Below the pieces are notes generated by a model. That model saw only the letters and a list, made by a program, of their open reading frames with translations. It was not told the origin of the DNA and did no database searches. Made by a program: the position numbers and the translations under genes. A stretch of DNA of 64,000 nucleotides, from assembly GCA_030770535.1 (NCBI GenBank), contig JASVEC010000023.1, forward strand, positions 682,001-746,000, given 5' to 3'. The DNA is from Batkoa obscura. Taxonomy: Eukaryota > Entomophthoromycota > Entomophthoromycetes > Entomophthorales > Batkoaceae. Shown piece after piece: positions 12,288 to 24,227 of the stretch; position 1 is the first letter of the stretch; every line of letters begins with the position of its first letter.

Positions 12288-13361
12288 ATGAAATTTTTTC
12301 AATTCGCTATAGCTGGTTTTATTGCATCAATTCTTTCTCATGAGTATTATAATAAAGAAGAGCAGGGATCTTCTAGTTTGCTACAGAGTTATGGTTATGA
12401 TACAGGGAAAAAAAGCTCATCTGGTTATGAGGTTTCTAATTCATTAACTGAGACTAGTTATGATGTACCATCTTCATCAGTTGAAGTTAGTTATGAGGAA
12501 ACTCCTTCATTGACTAAAACAAGTTATGAAGAAACTCCATCGTCAACTGAGACTAGTTATGATATCCCATCTTCATCAATCGAAACAAGTTATGAGGAAA
12601 CTCCATCTTCAACTGAAGTTAGTTATGAAGAAACTCCATCGTCAACTGAGACTAGTTATGAGGAAACTCCATCGTCAACTGAGACTAGTTATGAAGAAAC
12701 TCCATCGTCAACTGAAGTTAGTTATGAAGAAACTCCATCGTCAACTGAAGTTAGTTATGAGGAAACTCCATCGTCAACTGAAGTTAGTTATGAAGAAACT
12801 CCATCGTCAACTGAGACTAGTTATGAAGAAACTTCATCTTCAACTGAAGTTAGTTATGAGGAAACTCCATCTTCAACTGAAGTTAGTTATGAGGAAACTC
12901 CATCGTCGACTGAGACTAGTTATGAGGAAACTCCATTGTCAACTGAGACTAGTTATGATGTCCCATCTTCATCAATCGAAATAAGTTATAAAGAAACTTC
13001 ATTGTCAACTGAAACAAGTTCAAATTCAATAACATACAATACTCAACCATCTTTATTTACTCAAAGTCATTATAAACCTACTGTTATTACCGACTTGAAA
13101 CCAAGTAATACTGAAACAACAAATACTAAAAACAATGCTTCATCTTCTAAACAAACAAGTTCAAGTAATGATTCAACTAAACAATCAAGTACTAAAAATA
13201 GCAATTCAACTAATAAACAAACTTCCTCTACTCGCTCTTCATCAGAAAGTGAATCAAGCACAGAAACAAGTAAGAATAACAGTTCTAAATCCAATGCCTT
13301 TTATTTTCAACCCACTCCTGTTTTGATGACTATTGCTATTGTGTTTGTTTTTTCTTATTAA
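12288..13361 (+). CDS. GPI-anchored wall protein with 17 tandem 11-residue repeats, 357 aa
   Basis: A single-exon surface protein. Residues 1-18 (MKFFQFAIAGFIASILSH) form the signal peptide. Residues 57-243 are 17 uninterrupted 11-residue units of two types: the main SYEETPSSTE(T/V) and a rarer SYD(V/I)PSSS(V/I)E(T/V/I) at units 1, 4 and 16. A Ser/Thr/Asn-rich stalk follows (about 250-330). The C-terminal FYFQPTPVLMTIAIVFVFSY is a GPI-type hydrophobic tail. Each unit carries one Tyr, several Glu and many hydroxyl residues, so the rod would be acidic and heavily O-glycosylated. Units that differ only at third codon positions, in patches, suggest repeat turnover by unequal exchange, so length may vary between isolates. 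A role in adhesion or wall spacing is inferred from architecture. Confidence 0.88.
   Translation: MKFFQFAIAGFIASILSHEYYNKEEQGSSSLLQSYGYDTGKKSSSGYEVSNSLTETSYDVPSSSVEVSYEETPSLTKTSYEETPSSTETSYDIPSSSIETSYEETPSSTEVSYEETPSSTETSYEETPSSTETSYEETPSSTEVSYEETPSSTEVSYEETPSSTEVSYEETPSSTETSYEETSSSTEVSYEETPSSTEVSYEETPSSTETSYEETPLSTETSYDVPSSSIEISYKETSLSTETSSNSITYNTQPSLFTQSHYKPTVITDLKPSNTETTNTKNNASSSKQTSSSNDSTKQSSTKNSNSTNKQTSSTRSSSESESSTETSKNNSSKSNAFYFQPTPVLMTIAIVFVFSY
12456..13016 (+). repeat. 33-bp coding minisatellite, 17 units
   Basis: A tandem array of 33-bp units (17 x 33 = 561 bp), each beginning AGTTATGA and staying in frame with the gene. Neighbouring units differ mainly at GAA/GAG, TCG/TCT and GTT/ACT, which are shared in blocks. 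Confidence 0.92.
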
Positions 13362-15325
13362 TATCATTCAAAATGATTATTTTTAATGACTAATAAAGTT
13401 AATAAATGGTAACTTTAAATTTCAATTTTATATTAGTGTATTTTACTTTCTTATTTTTGAAAGAGCTTTTACATTATTAAATGTATTTTTATTCTATTAA
13501 AAATTTATAAGTTAGTATACAAACTGAGCGGTGGATTCAGATCCCTGTTTGTTTATTAACTGAATTACAAGCTTTTGTCTACAGAAAATCACAAACCTAG
13601 AAGGTCTTTTCATTTGACAAGAGTTAAAGAACAGTAGGGATTTTCAAATATTTAACAAGTAATTTTGTAATTTATTAAGTTAATTTTATTATAAAAGATC
13701 ATACTAATAGAATCTCAATCATAATATGCAATATTAAAATGACTATTTTTATAGAATTATTTAAAAACTGATATTAGATTTTTAACCTTGTAAAACACAT
13801 TGAATCTTTTATTTAAAATATTTAATATTTGGACAATAAATAGAACTAGTTTATCTAGTTTTGTATTAATTAGAATCTTGTTCTATTAGTTAACAATATA
13901 CTTGTCCACTATATTATGTAAGTGTAATAAATTTTGGATAGAACATTAGACTGTTTTTAAATTTTAAATAAAGGGGCTAAAAATAGATATTAAAAATTAT
14001 TTTTTTGGAGTATGTGTTAAGAATATTCGCACTAATCAATATTATCTATCTCCCCTAAAGTTCCAACATTTTATCAAATTCGAATGCTTTTCTTAACATT
14101 ATTTATAATACAACTTGAAATAGTTATAAATCAGCTCTATCTTGTTGAACTATTTTAATGGTTCAAATGAACCTTTTAATAGTCAACTTGATTACATGAA
14201 AAAATATTATACTAAAATAAGATAACCAAATATTACTTAGAATATTTAAATTGGAATGTGATTATAATTGTTGTGATTTTCTATAACTTACTTAACTTTA
14301 CTTTTAAGAAGAAACTTATGCTAAATTTTAATAAAACTTATGCATTAAGCTCTAGAAAAATTGATTGTATAAATAACTTAATTCTAAAAATAATGGCTAA
14401 TAAAGTCGAAAAAGAGTTACAACAGCTCTATAACCACATTTGAAATAGCTAAAAAGGAGAAAATCCATGATTAGTTTATTTTCGAGATCGAATTGTTCTC
14501 GAAATTATCTTGAAAGTTAGACTTGATAAAAATTTAGCGAGTTCGTTTCCATGAGTGAAAAACTTTTGATACTTTAACTTGAACTGCGTTTTTGAAAATT
14601 TGATTCAAGTGTTATTAGATTATAGTGGAGATGTTGTTTCTGTAAAAGCGCCAAAGTCCTATTGCTTTTATAGGGTATATGTACTCATGTTTTTTAACTC
14701 TAATTACACACCGATCCCCCATGCCCACATGCTCCTTTGTATTCTTTATACTAATTCGCAAATATACTCATGATTTTCACCTTCAAGTTTATATTCTAGA
14801 AATTGGAATTGAAATTTCTAAAATTGGATTTCATTCAATTTAATAATCAATCTGATCAAGGTTTATATTAACTACCAAATTATAAAAAATTTCGAATATA
14901 GAGTTCGCTAAATAAATTATATACATTTTATTATGTTGTTTAAGTTGGCTTCATACAAATATATTAAGGATTGTTAAGAAAAGTAGTAGAATCCTACATA
15001 TATTATTTATTTTATTGGTATAACCGTATACTAGAAAATACAATTCACAAAAAGAATAGTAAATTAAGCAATGAGTTGGGGATTGGTTAACCATAATAAA
15101 CCACTAAATAAATTATATTTTATAAAATACAAATTCTTGTTTAAGGTGCCTCAAAAGGTAAAGTTAAATATATTAAGTAAAAATCAAGCATAGCAGCTAA
15201 ATATAGATGTAAACAAGTGTTCGCATTAATAGAAATTCTGATTTGCTAATGTATATACTCAAACTATATAAAAGGATGTAATTTTGAACTTAGTTTCTTT
15301 AACTTTTGTTTCCAACTTAAATAAT
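13362..15325. other. Intergenic region between GPI-protein genes 2 and 3
   Basis: Almost 2 kb of AT-rich DNA. Two short open frames near 14258 and 14579 have no recognisable motifs, biased composition or supporting signals and look like chance. No ITR element is present. The last 60 bp hold a TATA box and start region for the next gene. Confidence 0.5.
15265..15273 (+). promoter_or_regulatory. TATA box of third GPI-protein gene
   Basis: TATATAAAA lies about 53 bp before the ATG at 15326. It also supports that ATG over an in-frame one at 15284, which is only 11 bp from the box. Confidence 0.6.
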
Positions 15326-15724
15326 ATGAAATTTTTCCAAGTTACCCTTTTAGCTCTCTCTGCTTCCGTTATTGCTGAAAATGCTTCATCAGCATCCACC
15401 AGTTCCGCTGTAACCAGTGCTTCTACCTCAGTTAAAGGTTCAGCTACCCAAATTGTTGGAGATAAAAGCGCATCAACTACCTCCTCTGGAAGTCCTAAAG
15501 CTACTGAATCCGCTTCAGCTGATAAATCTGGAAAATCTTCCAGTGGCGCCAAAGATGCCTCATCATCTGGTGCTGACAAAGATGCCAAATCTACCACTGG
15601 TTCCGGTAAAGAATCCTCTACCTCCAAGACTTCAACTCCTGCTAAAGGTTCAAGCTCAGGTGCTTTACCTTATTCCGCTTCTGCCTTTGTTGGTATGATC
15701 GCTGCTTTAGTTCTTTCCCAATAA
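15326..15724 (+). CDS. Small Ser/Ala-rich GPI-anchored wall protein, 132 aa, likely highly expressed
   Basis: A single exon of 132 residues. I chose the ATG at 15326 because it gives a standard signal peptide (MKFFQVTLLALSASVIAE), matches the MKFFQ start of the gene at 12288, and sits at normal distance from the TATA box; an upstream in-frame ATG at 15284 adds 14 unlike residues. The mature part is Ser, Ala, Thr, Gly, Lys and Asp rich (TSSGSPKATESASADKSGKS), with no Cys. The tail GALPYSASAFVGMIAALVLSQ is a GPI signal. Codon use is strikingly different from neighbours: many ACC, TCC, GCC, AAG, GGT and CCT codons in a ~27% GC background. This is the mark of translation-optimised, abundant proteins, as in small structural wall proteins of the Ccw12 kind. 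That comparison is by layout, not by sequence homology. Confidence 0.87.
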   Translation: MKFFQVTLLALSASVIAENASSASTSSAVTSASTSVKGSATQIVGDKSASTTSSGSPKATESASADKSGKSSSGAKDASSSGADKDAKSTTGSGKESSTSKTSTPAKGSSSGALPYSASAFVGMIAALVLSQ

Positions 15725-16802
15725 TTTAATTTATACTATTAAATAATTTAATGCTAGTTTTTGATGTTTTTATTTTTACTAGATTGCTTTTTTCTATAAT
15801 TCAAAAGTTAAGACCTTTTTAGTTGATATACTAATCATAGTCAGCTAGATCATTGAAGATGAAGTATAAGCGATAAGATAGGGAAGGGATTTTACAGAAT
15901 AGAATAGATTTCCTCTTGATGGGACAGCTAAAACCATTAAGAAATACAAGATCCATTGAGCAAAGGCGAGTTTTTACTGTAAATCAAGCTGACTAGAAAG
16001 AGCCAAGATTCAATAAAAGTAAGGTAAAGACATTTAGAGAAGAGCTCCATTATACTATGCTATTAATATCTCCAAGTTCCACTATATAGTATAATAAAAG
16101 TTTCAACGCTTATATTGTGTATCTGAAGTTTTTTTATCATCAAGACATTCAACTAATGAACCTTTAACTCGGATTAACTCTTCTAGTGATAAAGTATTTA
16201 TACGAAGTCGTTAACTTTAAAATTTCAATAGAGGTAATAAATGTGCTGAAGTTCATTGGTATATGTTGGTAATAAAAAATTTCAATAATTATTTATAATT
16301 TAATAATAATTTTACCACAGTATTCCAATCAAATAATTGGTATGTGAAAATTTAAAATAGTATCAAGGTTTTCCTAAAATAATCTGATCTTTTTAATTTA
16401 TAGAAAAAATAGGTTATAGGCTACAATGGTCATTTCATTTTTTTAAATTTCTGATAAACAATTATTTTTTAGTTGAAAGTTTTTAGTTTTACTTCCGCTA
16501 TAAATAAAGTAACCGCTTTATTCCACAATCATCAATAATATAATATTAGCTACTTTTTATTAGTTCAAAACAGTTTTTCAAAAGATCAAAAGTAACATTT
16601 ATAATGGAGGGCATTACTTAATTATTATAATCAATGATGTTTTTTTTGATTGGAATTTCTTTTTTTTGATAACTATGCTTAGTTTTACAAGAATTGGTTC
16701 TATATTTGCAGTTAGTTTGCTTTTGCCTCTTGTACCACAAAAAAGGTCAGATTGCTTTAGAAAAATCCTAATATCCTAACATTAAATTAAATATAAAATT
16801 TA

Positions 16803-16908
16803 TATATAGGAATATTTTTTTGTGTTTAAAAATTTTACTAACAATTTTTCCACTCAGATAGTGCTTAAAAAATGGAAAAATAATGAAATCAAAAAACATC
16901 ACCATACC
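16803..16908 (-). mobile_element. ITR element, copy 2
   Basis: Reverse orientation. Starts TATAGGAATATTTTTTTGTG and ends AACATCACCATA. Internal words ACTAACAATTTTTCCACTCA and AGTGCTTAAAAAATGGAAAA match the family. Confidence 0.85.
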
Positions 16909-17070
16909 TAAATTAATGATATTATGTAATAACATATTAAAAGTAGGCTAATAGTTGTAATAATAGTTTTAATATTGACATTTTATCTATATTTATTGAT
17001 CTTTATTTCTTTTTATCTAGAAATTATGCTTACAACAAAATTTATAAAAATTAAGTTTATAAAAATCGTA

Positions 17071-17176
17071 ATATGGGGATGTTTTTTTTGGCTTCACTAC
17101 TTTTCCATCTCTTAAGCACTATTTGAGTGGAAAAATTGTTAGTAAAACTCTTAAACAAAAAAACATATCCCCATAT
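17071..17176 (+). mobile_element. ITR element, copy 3 (near-consensus)
   Basis: A near-consensus copy in forward orientation, beginning ATATGGGGATGTTTTTTTTG and ending AACATATCCCCATATA. The internal segment GCACTATTTGAGTGGAAAAA is intact. Forms an inverted pair with copy 4, with about 130 bp between them. Confidence 0.9.
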
Positions 17177-17308
17177 ATATATAAATTATAACTAAAAAAC
17201 TTAAAGCTTAGTATTGTAGTTAATTTAATTAAACTGTTGATAGGTATAAAAAACTAATTTAATAACTAATAAAAAAACCTAAAAAAACTAGCAAAAATAA
17301 AATAGAAA

Positions 17309-17412
17309 ATGAGGATATGTTTTTTTGTTTAAGAGTTTTACTAACGATTTTTCCACTCAAATAGTGCTTAAGAGATGGAAAAGTAGTGAAGCCAAAAAAA
17401 ACATCCCCAAAT
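17309..17412 (-). mobile_element. ITR element, copy 4
   Basis: Reverse orientation, very similar to the complement of copy 3 (shared variants: CTCTTAAGCACTATTTGAG). AAAT stands directly outside both ends (AAAT-GAGGAT...CATCCCC-AAAT), suggesting a 4-bp target duplication. Confidence 0.88.
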
Positions 17413-17627
17413 CATTACAGTTAAATTTGAAAGCAAAAAACTATAAAAAATCTTTAGTACTATCAATTAAACACTTTTATTTTTATTTTCTATATATAAT
17501 ACTATTTTGATGTATATATTTTTAAACTTGTTGGGATCCTTATTAATAATTTAATTTTAAAAAACAAAGTTTTTATGTATAATAATTTATTTTTTAAAAC
17601 ATAAATAGTTTTTAATAAAATATTTTA

Positions 17628-17736
17628 ATATTGAGAGTGTTTTTTTTGACTTCATTACTTTTTCCATTTTTTAAGCACTATTTGAATGGAAAAATTGTTA
17701 GTAAAATTCTTAAACACAAAAATACATGCCCAATAT
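17628..17736 (+). mobile_element. ITR element, copy 5
   Basis: Forward orientation, starting ATATTGAGAGTGTTTTTTTT and ending AATACATGCCCAATAT. Outer bases AATAT(T/A) are similar on both sides. Confidence 0.85.
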
Positions 17737-18452
17737 ATTTTTAAAGAAAAAGTTGGCTATTATTTGTTTTTACAACTTCAGTTCTATAAACAATTTATAT
17801 TTAGGTTACAGTCAGGTCGCATTAAGTAAGGGTTTTCTTAAACAGTCTATTTTTAAAAGTAAAATGTTTTAACATTTTGGATTTGTAATGTATTGTGAAA
17901 TTATAATAAAAAAGTAGTCTTTAAGACTTGATGCTTTTGATACTTTTTTATTCAGTTTTTTTTGAACTATAAAAAACTACTACTTTTTAAAAAAATATTC
18001 AAGCAGGTTTTTTTGGTGTATCGCTACAAACCTTTATCTTTCTTGCCTTTTTTTTGTACTTATTTAGAATAGATAATAACTTACAAAATGAGTTAACCGT
18101 TGCGGTTATAATTTAAATATGTCCAAAGTCATCCCACAATTTTTAACACCTTTATTCCCATTTAATTACTAATTAATCTTTATTATTAATCTAACATTTA
18201 AATATTAGTACTTTTGAGATTTCTTTAAAAAATATCAATCTGAATCTAAAAGTATTGAGGATTTTACATGACTTTTTTATCAGAGAGTTTGATTCAACTA
18301 GAACAATAAACACTTCCTCTAACACAAGTATATAGTTTTGATCATGCTAAAGTTGTTTAAAATACATTGTACTATATATCTGATAAAAGACAAGGTTATT
18401 AATAAATAAACAATGCTTGTCTAAAAATAGCTTATTTAGAATTAAAAATAAC

Positions 18453-18559
18453 CTATGGAGATATATTTTTTTGTTTAAAAACTTCACTAAGAGCTATTAT
18501 ATTTAAATAATGCTTGAAAAATAGAAAAAGTGATGAAATTAAAAAAACACCCCCTATAT
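18453..18559 (-). mobile_element. ITR element, copy 6 (diverged)
   Basis: Reverse orientation, starting CTATGGAGATATATTTTTTT and ending AACACCCCCTATAT. The central part is diverged from the family (AAGAGCTATTATATTTAAAT). Confidence 0.78.
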
Positions 18560-19070
18560 TGAAGTTTACCCTTTTACTGCATATAAGTATAGTCCGGATT
18601 ACGCCGTCTTTTTTTAATAATTCTACTGCGTATTTTTATTTTGTGTTTAACTATATTTGTTAATTTATTGATTTTAGATATCTAGGCTTTATGAAATAAT
18701 TAAAGTTTAAAATAGAGATTTGGATTCAATTTGTTTAGGCCGATTATGTTATTTTTTAGCTATTTCATCATTAAAGTATTTAATTCCGATATGCTTTAGA
18801 TGTTGATGATGTACTTATTTTTGTGTAATATCAATATTGCTACTCTGAACTATGCTTTTAAATAATGGGCTAATATTATAATATTAAAAATAGAAATAAA
18901 ATTAAATGACAGTAAAATAATAAAAATAAGGATGAGAATATTTTATTTTTATAAATTGAGTTTAAAATTACTCAAAGCTTTTGATAAATTGATAAAGATA
19001 AAATGTATAATTACAAGAGGTATATATCAACAATGATATATATATAAAGTGAGGTACTATAATATAAAAT

Positions 19071-19562
19071 CTAAGCTTTAAATTCTTTGGCTTTTCTTTT
19101 AGGTCCATGGTTAAACATTTTGATATGGGCATTCAAATGATTTAATGCTCCATAGGAGCGAGTACAATATGGATAATTACAATGGTATTTTCTATTTACT
19201 TCATGATATTTTCTACGTGGTCTTTTTACTATTTTTTCGCCTATTATATTTATAAAACTACACTCACGTTCATTAAATGTTTTATCTACTATAGTAGCTT
19301 GTTTGCTAATAGGAGATTGCTCTTGCAATATATCTCCTAATATACTATGGATAGATGGTAATTCTATATCTTTAGTAAATATAGGCTTATTAGCACTACT
19401 CATATCTGATATATAATATAAGTCAAAAGATCTACGAGAGCAAGAAAAAGAAGAGGAAGGAGAAGATAGATGCTCTGGATAATCAACTGTATAGTTTAAA
19501 TCTAAAGCAGGATTTAAATCCAAGATACTTTTATTTAAAGTGATAGTAGTGGAAAAAGTCAT
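19071..19562 (-). CDS. Con7-like C2H2 zinc-finger regulator A, 163 aa
   Basis: A single-exon putative DNA-binding protein. The only domain is one C2H2 finger at the C-terminus (C128, C133, H146, H152; C-x4-C-x12-H-x5-H) with finger text TRSYGALNHLNAHI. It is preceded by the basic stretch KRPRRKYHEVNRKYHC (113-128), which probably serves as nuclear signal and DNA contact, and followed by GPKRKAKEFK. The N-terminal 110 residues are Ser/Pro-rich and unlike other members, except for LPSIHSILGDIL at 68-79, a short hydrophobic helix motif found across the array. The module resembles that of the ascomycete regulator Con7, from memory. It is the first of nine related genes and faces left. Target genes are unknown. 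Confidence 0.88.
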   Translation of the reverse strand: MTFSTTITLNKSILDLNPALDLNYTVDYPEHLSSPSSSFSCSRRSFDLYYISDMSSANKPIFTKDIELPSIHSILGDILQEQSPISKQATIVDKTFNERECSFINIIGEKIVKRPRRKYHEVNRKYHCNYPYCTRSYGALNHLNAHIKMFNHGPKRKAKEFKA

Positions 19563-19618
19563 AGTATAGTAAAATAAAAAATAGAAATTTTATTTTAAAG
19601 AAAAGTAAAATAGAGGGC

Positions 19619-19626
19619 TATTTATA
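19619..19626 (-). promoter_or_regulatory. TATA box of Con7-like gene A
   Basis: On the minus strand CTATAAATAG lies 57 bp before the start codon. Confidence 0.55.
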
Positions 19627-22600
19627 GTCAAATGGATGGTTCAATTAATAACTAAAAATAGGGGGCTACGATTTAAATAAAAACGAGAAATTAATCCCTT
19701 TTAATTGGAAATTAAAGTATTATTTTAACAATTTCCTACTTAAGTTGAACAGCTTTATTATTATTGGGGTTTATACTTTTAATCTGGGGCCATTAAATTT
19801 ATTTAATTTTTCATTTTATGCAACTGTTTGTAGTTTGTTTACATGCGTTTAATCTATTAAGGAAGGGTAGTAATATATTTTCAAACATATTATGATAACT
19901 ATATATCATATTATGAACAGACTATTTGGACACTAATTGTGTTTTATCTACATTATAGCCCAAATATTTAAAGTAAAACTATTCTTGCCTAAATAAATGA
20001 TTATATAAATTTCAACCTAAAAGAAAGAAAATAGATTTGGCGGAATTTTAAACAAAGTTTATTAGCATTTAGACTGCATTTATGCAAGTTAATCTTATTG
20101 AATGTTAAGAACTCCAAATATAGAAATAGTTAGATCATTTTATAGCTAATTCAGTGGGTAATCCTATTTTATTCAAATATTTTATAACGATAAAAGCTTA
20201 ATCACACCAAGATAGTTGAAAAATATTTGAATAATAAATTATTATTAGTACTGATATTACAATAAAAGTTAGGGTTGTGTCAATTCTTTTATCATCAAAA
20301 CTATAATCATTATTAATCAAGGATCGTACAATAATACAATAATATATTTCAAAATTGATTCAAATTTAGTAAATTTAGCTAAGATGGAAATCTGCGTCAA
20401 AGCTTGATCGTTGCATCTAATGACCCACCCCATCAAATTTGATTTAGCTAAAGACCATACTTGACAAATTTACTGATATCCACTTTTTTCGATTAATAAA
20501 AAGTAATTTAATTCATCTTTATTATTAAAAGGATGCAAATGAGGCTCAAATATTGCCTGTTTAAATTGATTTTTCTTAAAATATTTATTCTCACTCTTAT
20601 TTCAATCAAAGAAATTATTAGAATATAAGTTAGATAACAGACTAACTGGTAAATGCATTGTAAATATTTTGTCTAGGATTATAGATTTTTTAATGTTGTG
20701 TATTAGAATTTCGGTATGAATCAAGATCTTGGTAATTAAAAATCGATTTAAGATTGAGAAATAAAATACACCCTACAATTATAGAAGTTGTAAAAAGTTA
20801 ATAATAAGTAAATAAAGTAGTCAATAACATTTTAATTAAAATGTTAACATCAATATTTAATTAAAATATTTAATGAAATGAACCCTATCCTTTTAGATTA
20901 TAATTAAGTCTTTTTTTGCTTTAATTTGCTTCTGGAGATTGAAATAAAATTTAAGTTACCAATTGATAGCTTAAATTTCCATTTTAAATCCTCTTCTATA
21001 GGTGGTTTCATCTCAAATTAAGAATAAATAGCAATGTTTTTTAAAATCAGTTATTTGGTTAATTGATTTTTCTTAAAGTTTACTGCTTAAAAATTAATAA
21101 TTTGGATTGATATAACACTAAACTATAAGATTATTTATAAACAAATGTAATCTAATATACTACTATTTTAATTATTATCATTGCTAGTATCTTTTTTTTG
21201 TACTTATAATTTTAAAATTAATAATATAAAAGCGATTTATTGATGAAATTATCATAAGTAGTTAATAAGGAAAAAGTAGTAAGTCAATTTATAAACTATG
21301 CTTTGTTAAAATGTGATGCAAAATTTTAATTAAAAGTTTTGCCTGGAGTTTACTGGTATTTAAACCTATCTTCTATTTTCAATTCGAGGTGAACCAACTA
21401 TAGAATTATTTTCTATTAGTTTTAGTACAATTGAGCTTTAATCAAATCGAACTTTTTGATTCATCTATGTATCTTATCTTATTTGTACTTATACTTTTAT
21501 GAATTTTGTAAAAACTTTATACTATTATTTCAGTATCAATTTCGTATACATACACACTTTTATTAACAAAGTATGCAATCTTGTTTAGTAAATAATATCA
21601 TAGTTTCAGGAATGTAATAGTCTTCTATTAATCAAGGCTAGATTAGTATAATTATCTTTAGCATTTCAAAGCCCAATTAATATGCTGAAAAAATAATTAA
21701 AATTCTGAAGATACAAAACGATTGCCCATTAAGATTCAAGGTTTAAAAATAAGGATCTAGAACTTGAGTTGAATTAAAACTAAAGTAAAATTAATTTAAA
21801 TTTCACGAAATATTATACTATATTTCATGGAGTATCTAACTGTAATATGTATGTTTTTTTAGCAGCTAAAGTTCCCTTTTCCTTATAAATATAAAATAGC
21901 TGAATCAAGTGATGATATCATACTTACTCTAGCTTTAGACTAGATGCTTTTTATTCATTTACATTCTACATTTGAATTTAACATTTTATATTATAATGAT
22001 AGATCATTTTACTTGTAATTTACTAGTACCAACCTATCTCATGGCCTACTTTAAAGTTTAGTTTTGTGTAGTGGGCATTATAACCCATTGAATTTATATT
22101 TCCTATTTTAAACTTTCCCTTTCTTAGGATAGTACATTCAATTATATATTACGGCTACTCCTTAAAGCAGTAATCTAACATTGCATTAGAGCTACTACTA
22201 CTTAAAGTAATGGATCTTATTTCGATCATTTGTCATTACAACCAGATGTAGCGTTGTTCTTCATACCTTTGTTTCAAAAATTGACTAAAGCTACCATTAC
22301 GAATAACTTTTGGGATATTTTTAAATTCTTACTAGTTTCAAGTCAACTTTTTTAACTCCTTTTGATTTTGTAGCATGTTTATGCATCTTATATGTATACC
22401 CAAGTACGAAAAAAAGATACGATTAATCTTTAATTAGTACAAGCCCAAATTCAATAAGACAGATCAACTAATTAAATACCTAAATTCACTTATTATATAA
22501 ACTCAATTGGTTGCCACTATTTTACGGAATTTGAACCTTTACCAATTGAAAGGTCAACATTGTGTATTTTTTTGTACTTAGCTACACTACTTTAAGCCGA

Positions 22601-24227
22601 TATTTGTAAAATGAAAACCACCTCGATCTTTTATAATTAATGCTGAACTTTTTCAAGAACTATAATAACGCAAGATACTAAAATGATGGTCTAACATTAA
22701 ATTTAAACTTTTACTTTTAATGGCATCAAATATTACTTAAATATCAATACATATTTTTATAGAAACTAGATAACTACCTTTTATTGGTAAGTAAAGCTAA
22801 ATTTGAACCAATCATTGATGGGAAGTTAATATAGAAACTAGTATAAAAATTATTACGAAAAACTACTCAGCTTTAATATATTTAATATCATTTACATTCT
22901 ACTTTTTCATCAAGTCTTGGCTAAAATAGCTTTTTAAGCGGATAAAAAATACTATTTTAGATTAAAATATAAAGCACCTTAACATAATGAAAACAAACTA
23001 TATGTAAAGCATTTTAAATGATACTTGGACTCCTGAATTGAACTGATAGTATATATGTGGGGATACACTAGTAACAAGGTTCAAAATCTAATATAAATTT
23101 ACATATCCCGGATTCTTTTCCATTTATATTATAATGTTATTTTCGAGTTACGTCTTACAAACTCGATGTATACTAAAGGGATAATTTATATTATAATATA
23201 TCATCATAATAAAATATTAAACTTGGTCTTTATGACTGAAGTGTTTATATAAATATTAGTAAAAAATTACATATGTATATCTTATTATGAAGTTTTATGA
23301 GTAGGTATTTAGGATTTATATTAAACTTGGCTTAGATGTTAGATTTGATTCTAGATTTAAATCTCTTGATATCAGGACTAATATTAAGACGACAATGTAG
23401 AATTATGTTAAAATGTGCTTACAATGTTATTTTGAGCATAGATCTAGTAAATATAGCTTTAGTAAATGACCAAATCTAACACAGTATATGACTCTACCGA
23501 CGCTATGATCAGTCTCAAAATAATATAACATGACGATTTATGAGGATGATTATGTCTTTTTTGATTTCATTTATTTGTTCATTTTCTATTAAAATTTTTA
23601 AAAAACTATTAGTTAATGCTGAAACAAAAAAGGTGTTCCCAGATGTTTTATTTTTGGAAGTTGCATTTATTCTTTAAGACAAATTATATGAAGCTTTAAT
23701 ATTAAATCAAATAGGAGGAGTTTTATATAAAAACTATCAAAGCATTGAAAAGGATAATCCACAATAATACCATGATCAGAAACACTACATTGATATCGTA
23801 AAATACGTAAGCTAAGTTCTTTTAAAATATGGAGAAACTTTTAGGCATTTGAAACTTCTATAAATAATAAACCAATATATGTACATAGCCTATATAAGTT
23901 GATTATCACATTGAAAAACATAATCATTCAAATAATAAGCGAAATAGTAGCTTTATTTAGGCTTCCTCGAGACTCATACCGGATTTAGGTGTCATATTCA
24001 AACAGTCAGTCTTATATTATCCCCTTTCATTATCCCCTGCTGATTTACCACTTTTGTAAAGCTTTACAAGTTTATGATTTTTTGTAGACACACTACATCT
24101 ACCTTCAAATAGCTTTATTTAGAAGAGAAAATTAATTAACTTGAACTTAAATTAGATACCCTAAAATTGATAGCTAGTTGAGACTAAAGCTGAATAATCT
24201 TCTGTAATAAAACCATTGATTTTTTAT

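Larger units (their letters stand above)
15725..19070. other. Gene desert with five ITR elements
   Basis: 3.3 kb without a supportable gene between the last GPI-protein gene and the first zinc-finger gene. It carries ITR copies 2-6 (16803-18559). A 61-codon open frame near 17325 lies mostly on copy 4 and is not a gene. Confidence 0.6.

Noticed and set aside
14258-14773. Two short open frames (61 and 64 codons) between GPI-protein genes 2 and 3
   Set aside because: No signal peptide plus GPI layout, no TATA box and no family resemblance.
15284-15325. Upstream in-frame ATG of the third GPI-protein gene
   Set aside because: It is only 11 bp from the TATA box and would add 14 residues ahead of an otherwise normal signal peptide.
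17325-17510. 61-codon open frame on the plus strand
   Set aside because: Most of it is ITR copy 4, and its residues are the translation of the repeat. No start context or conservation.
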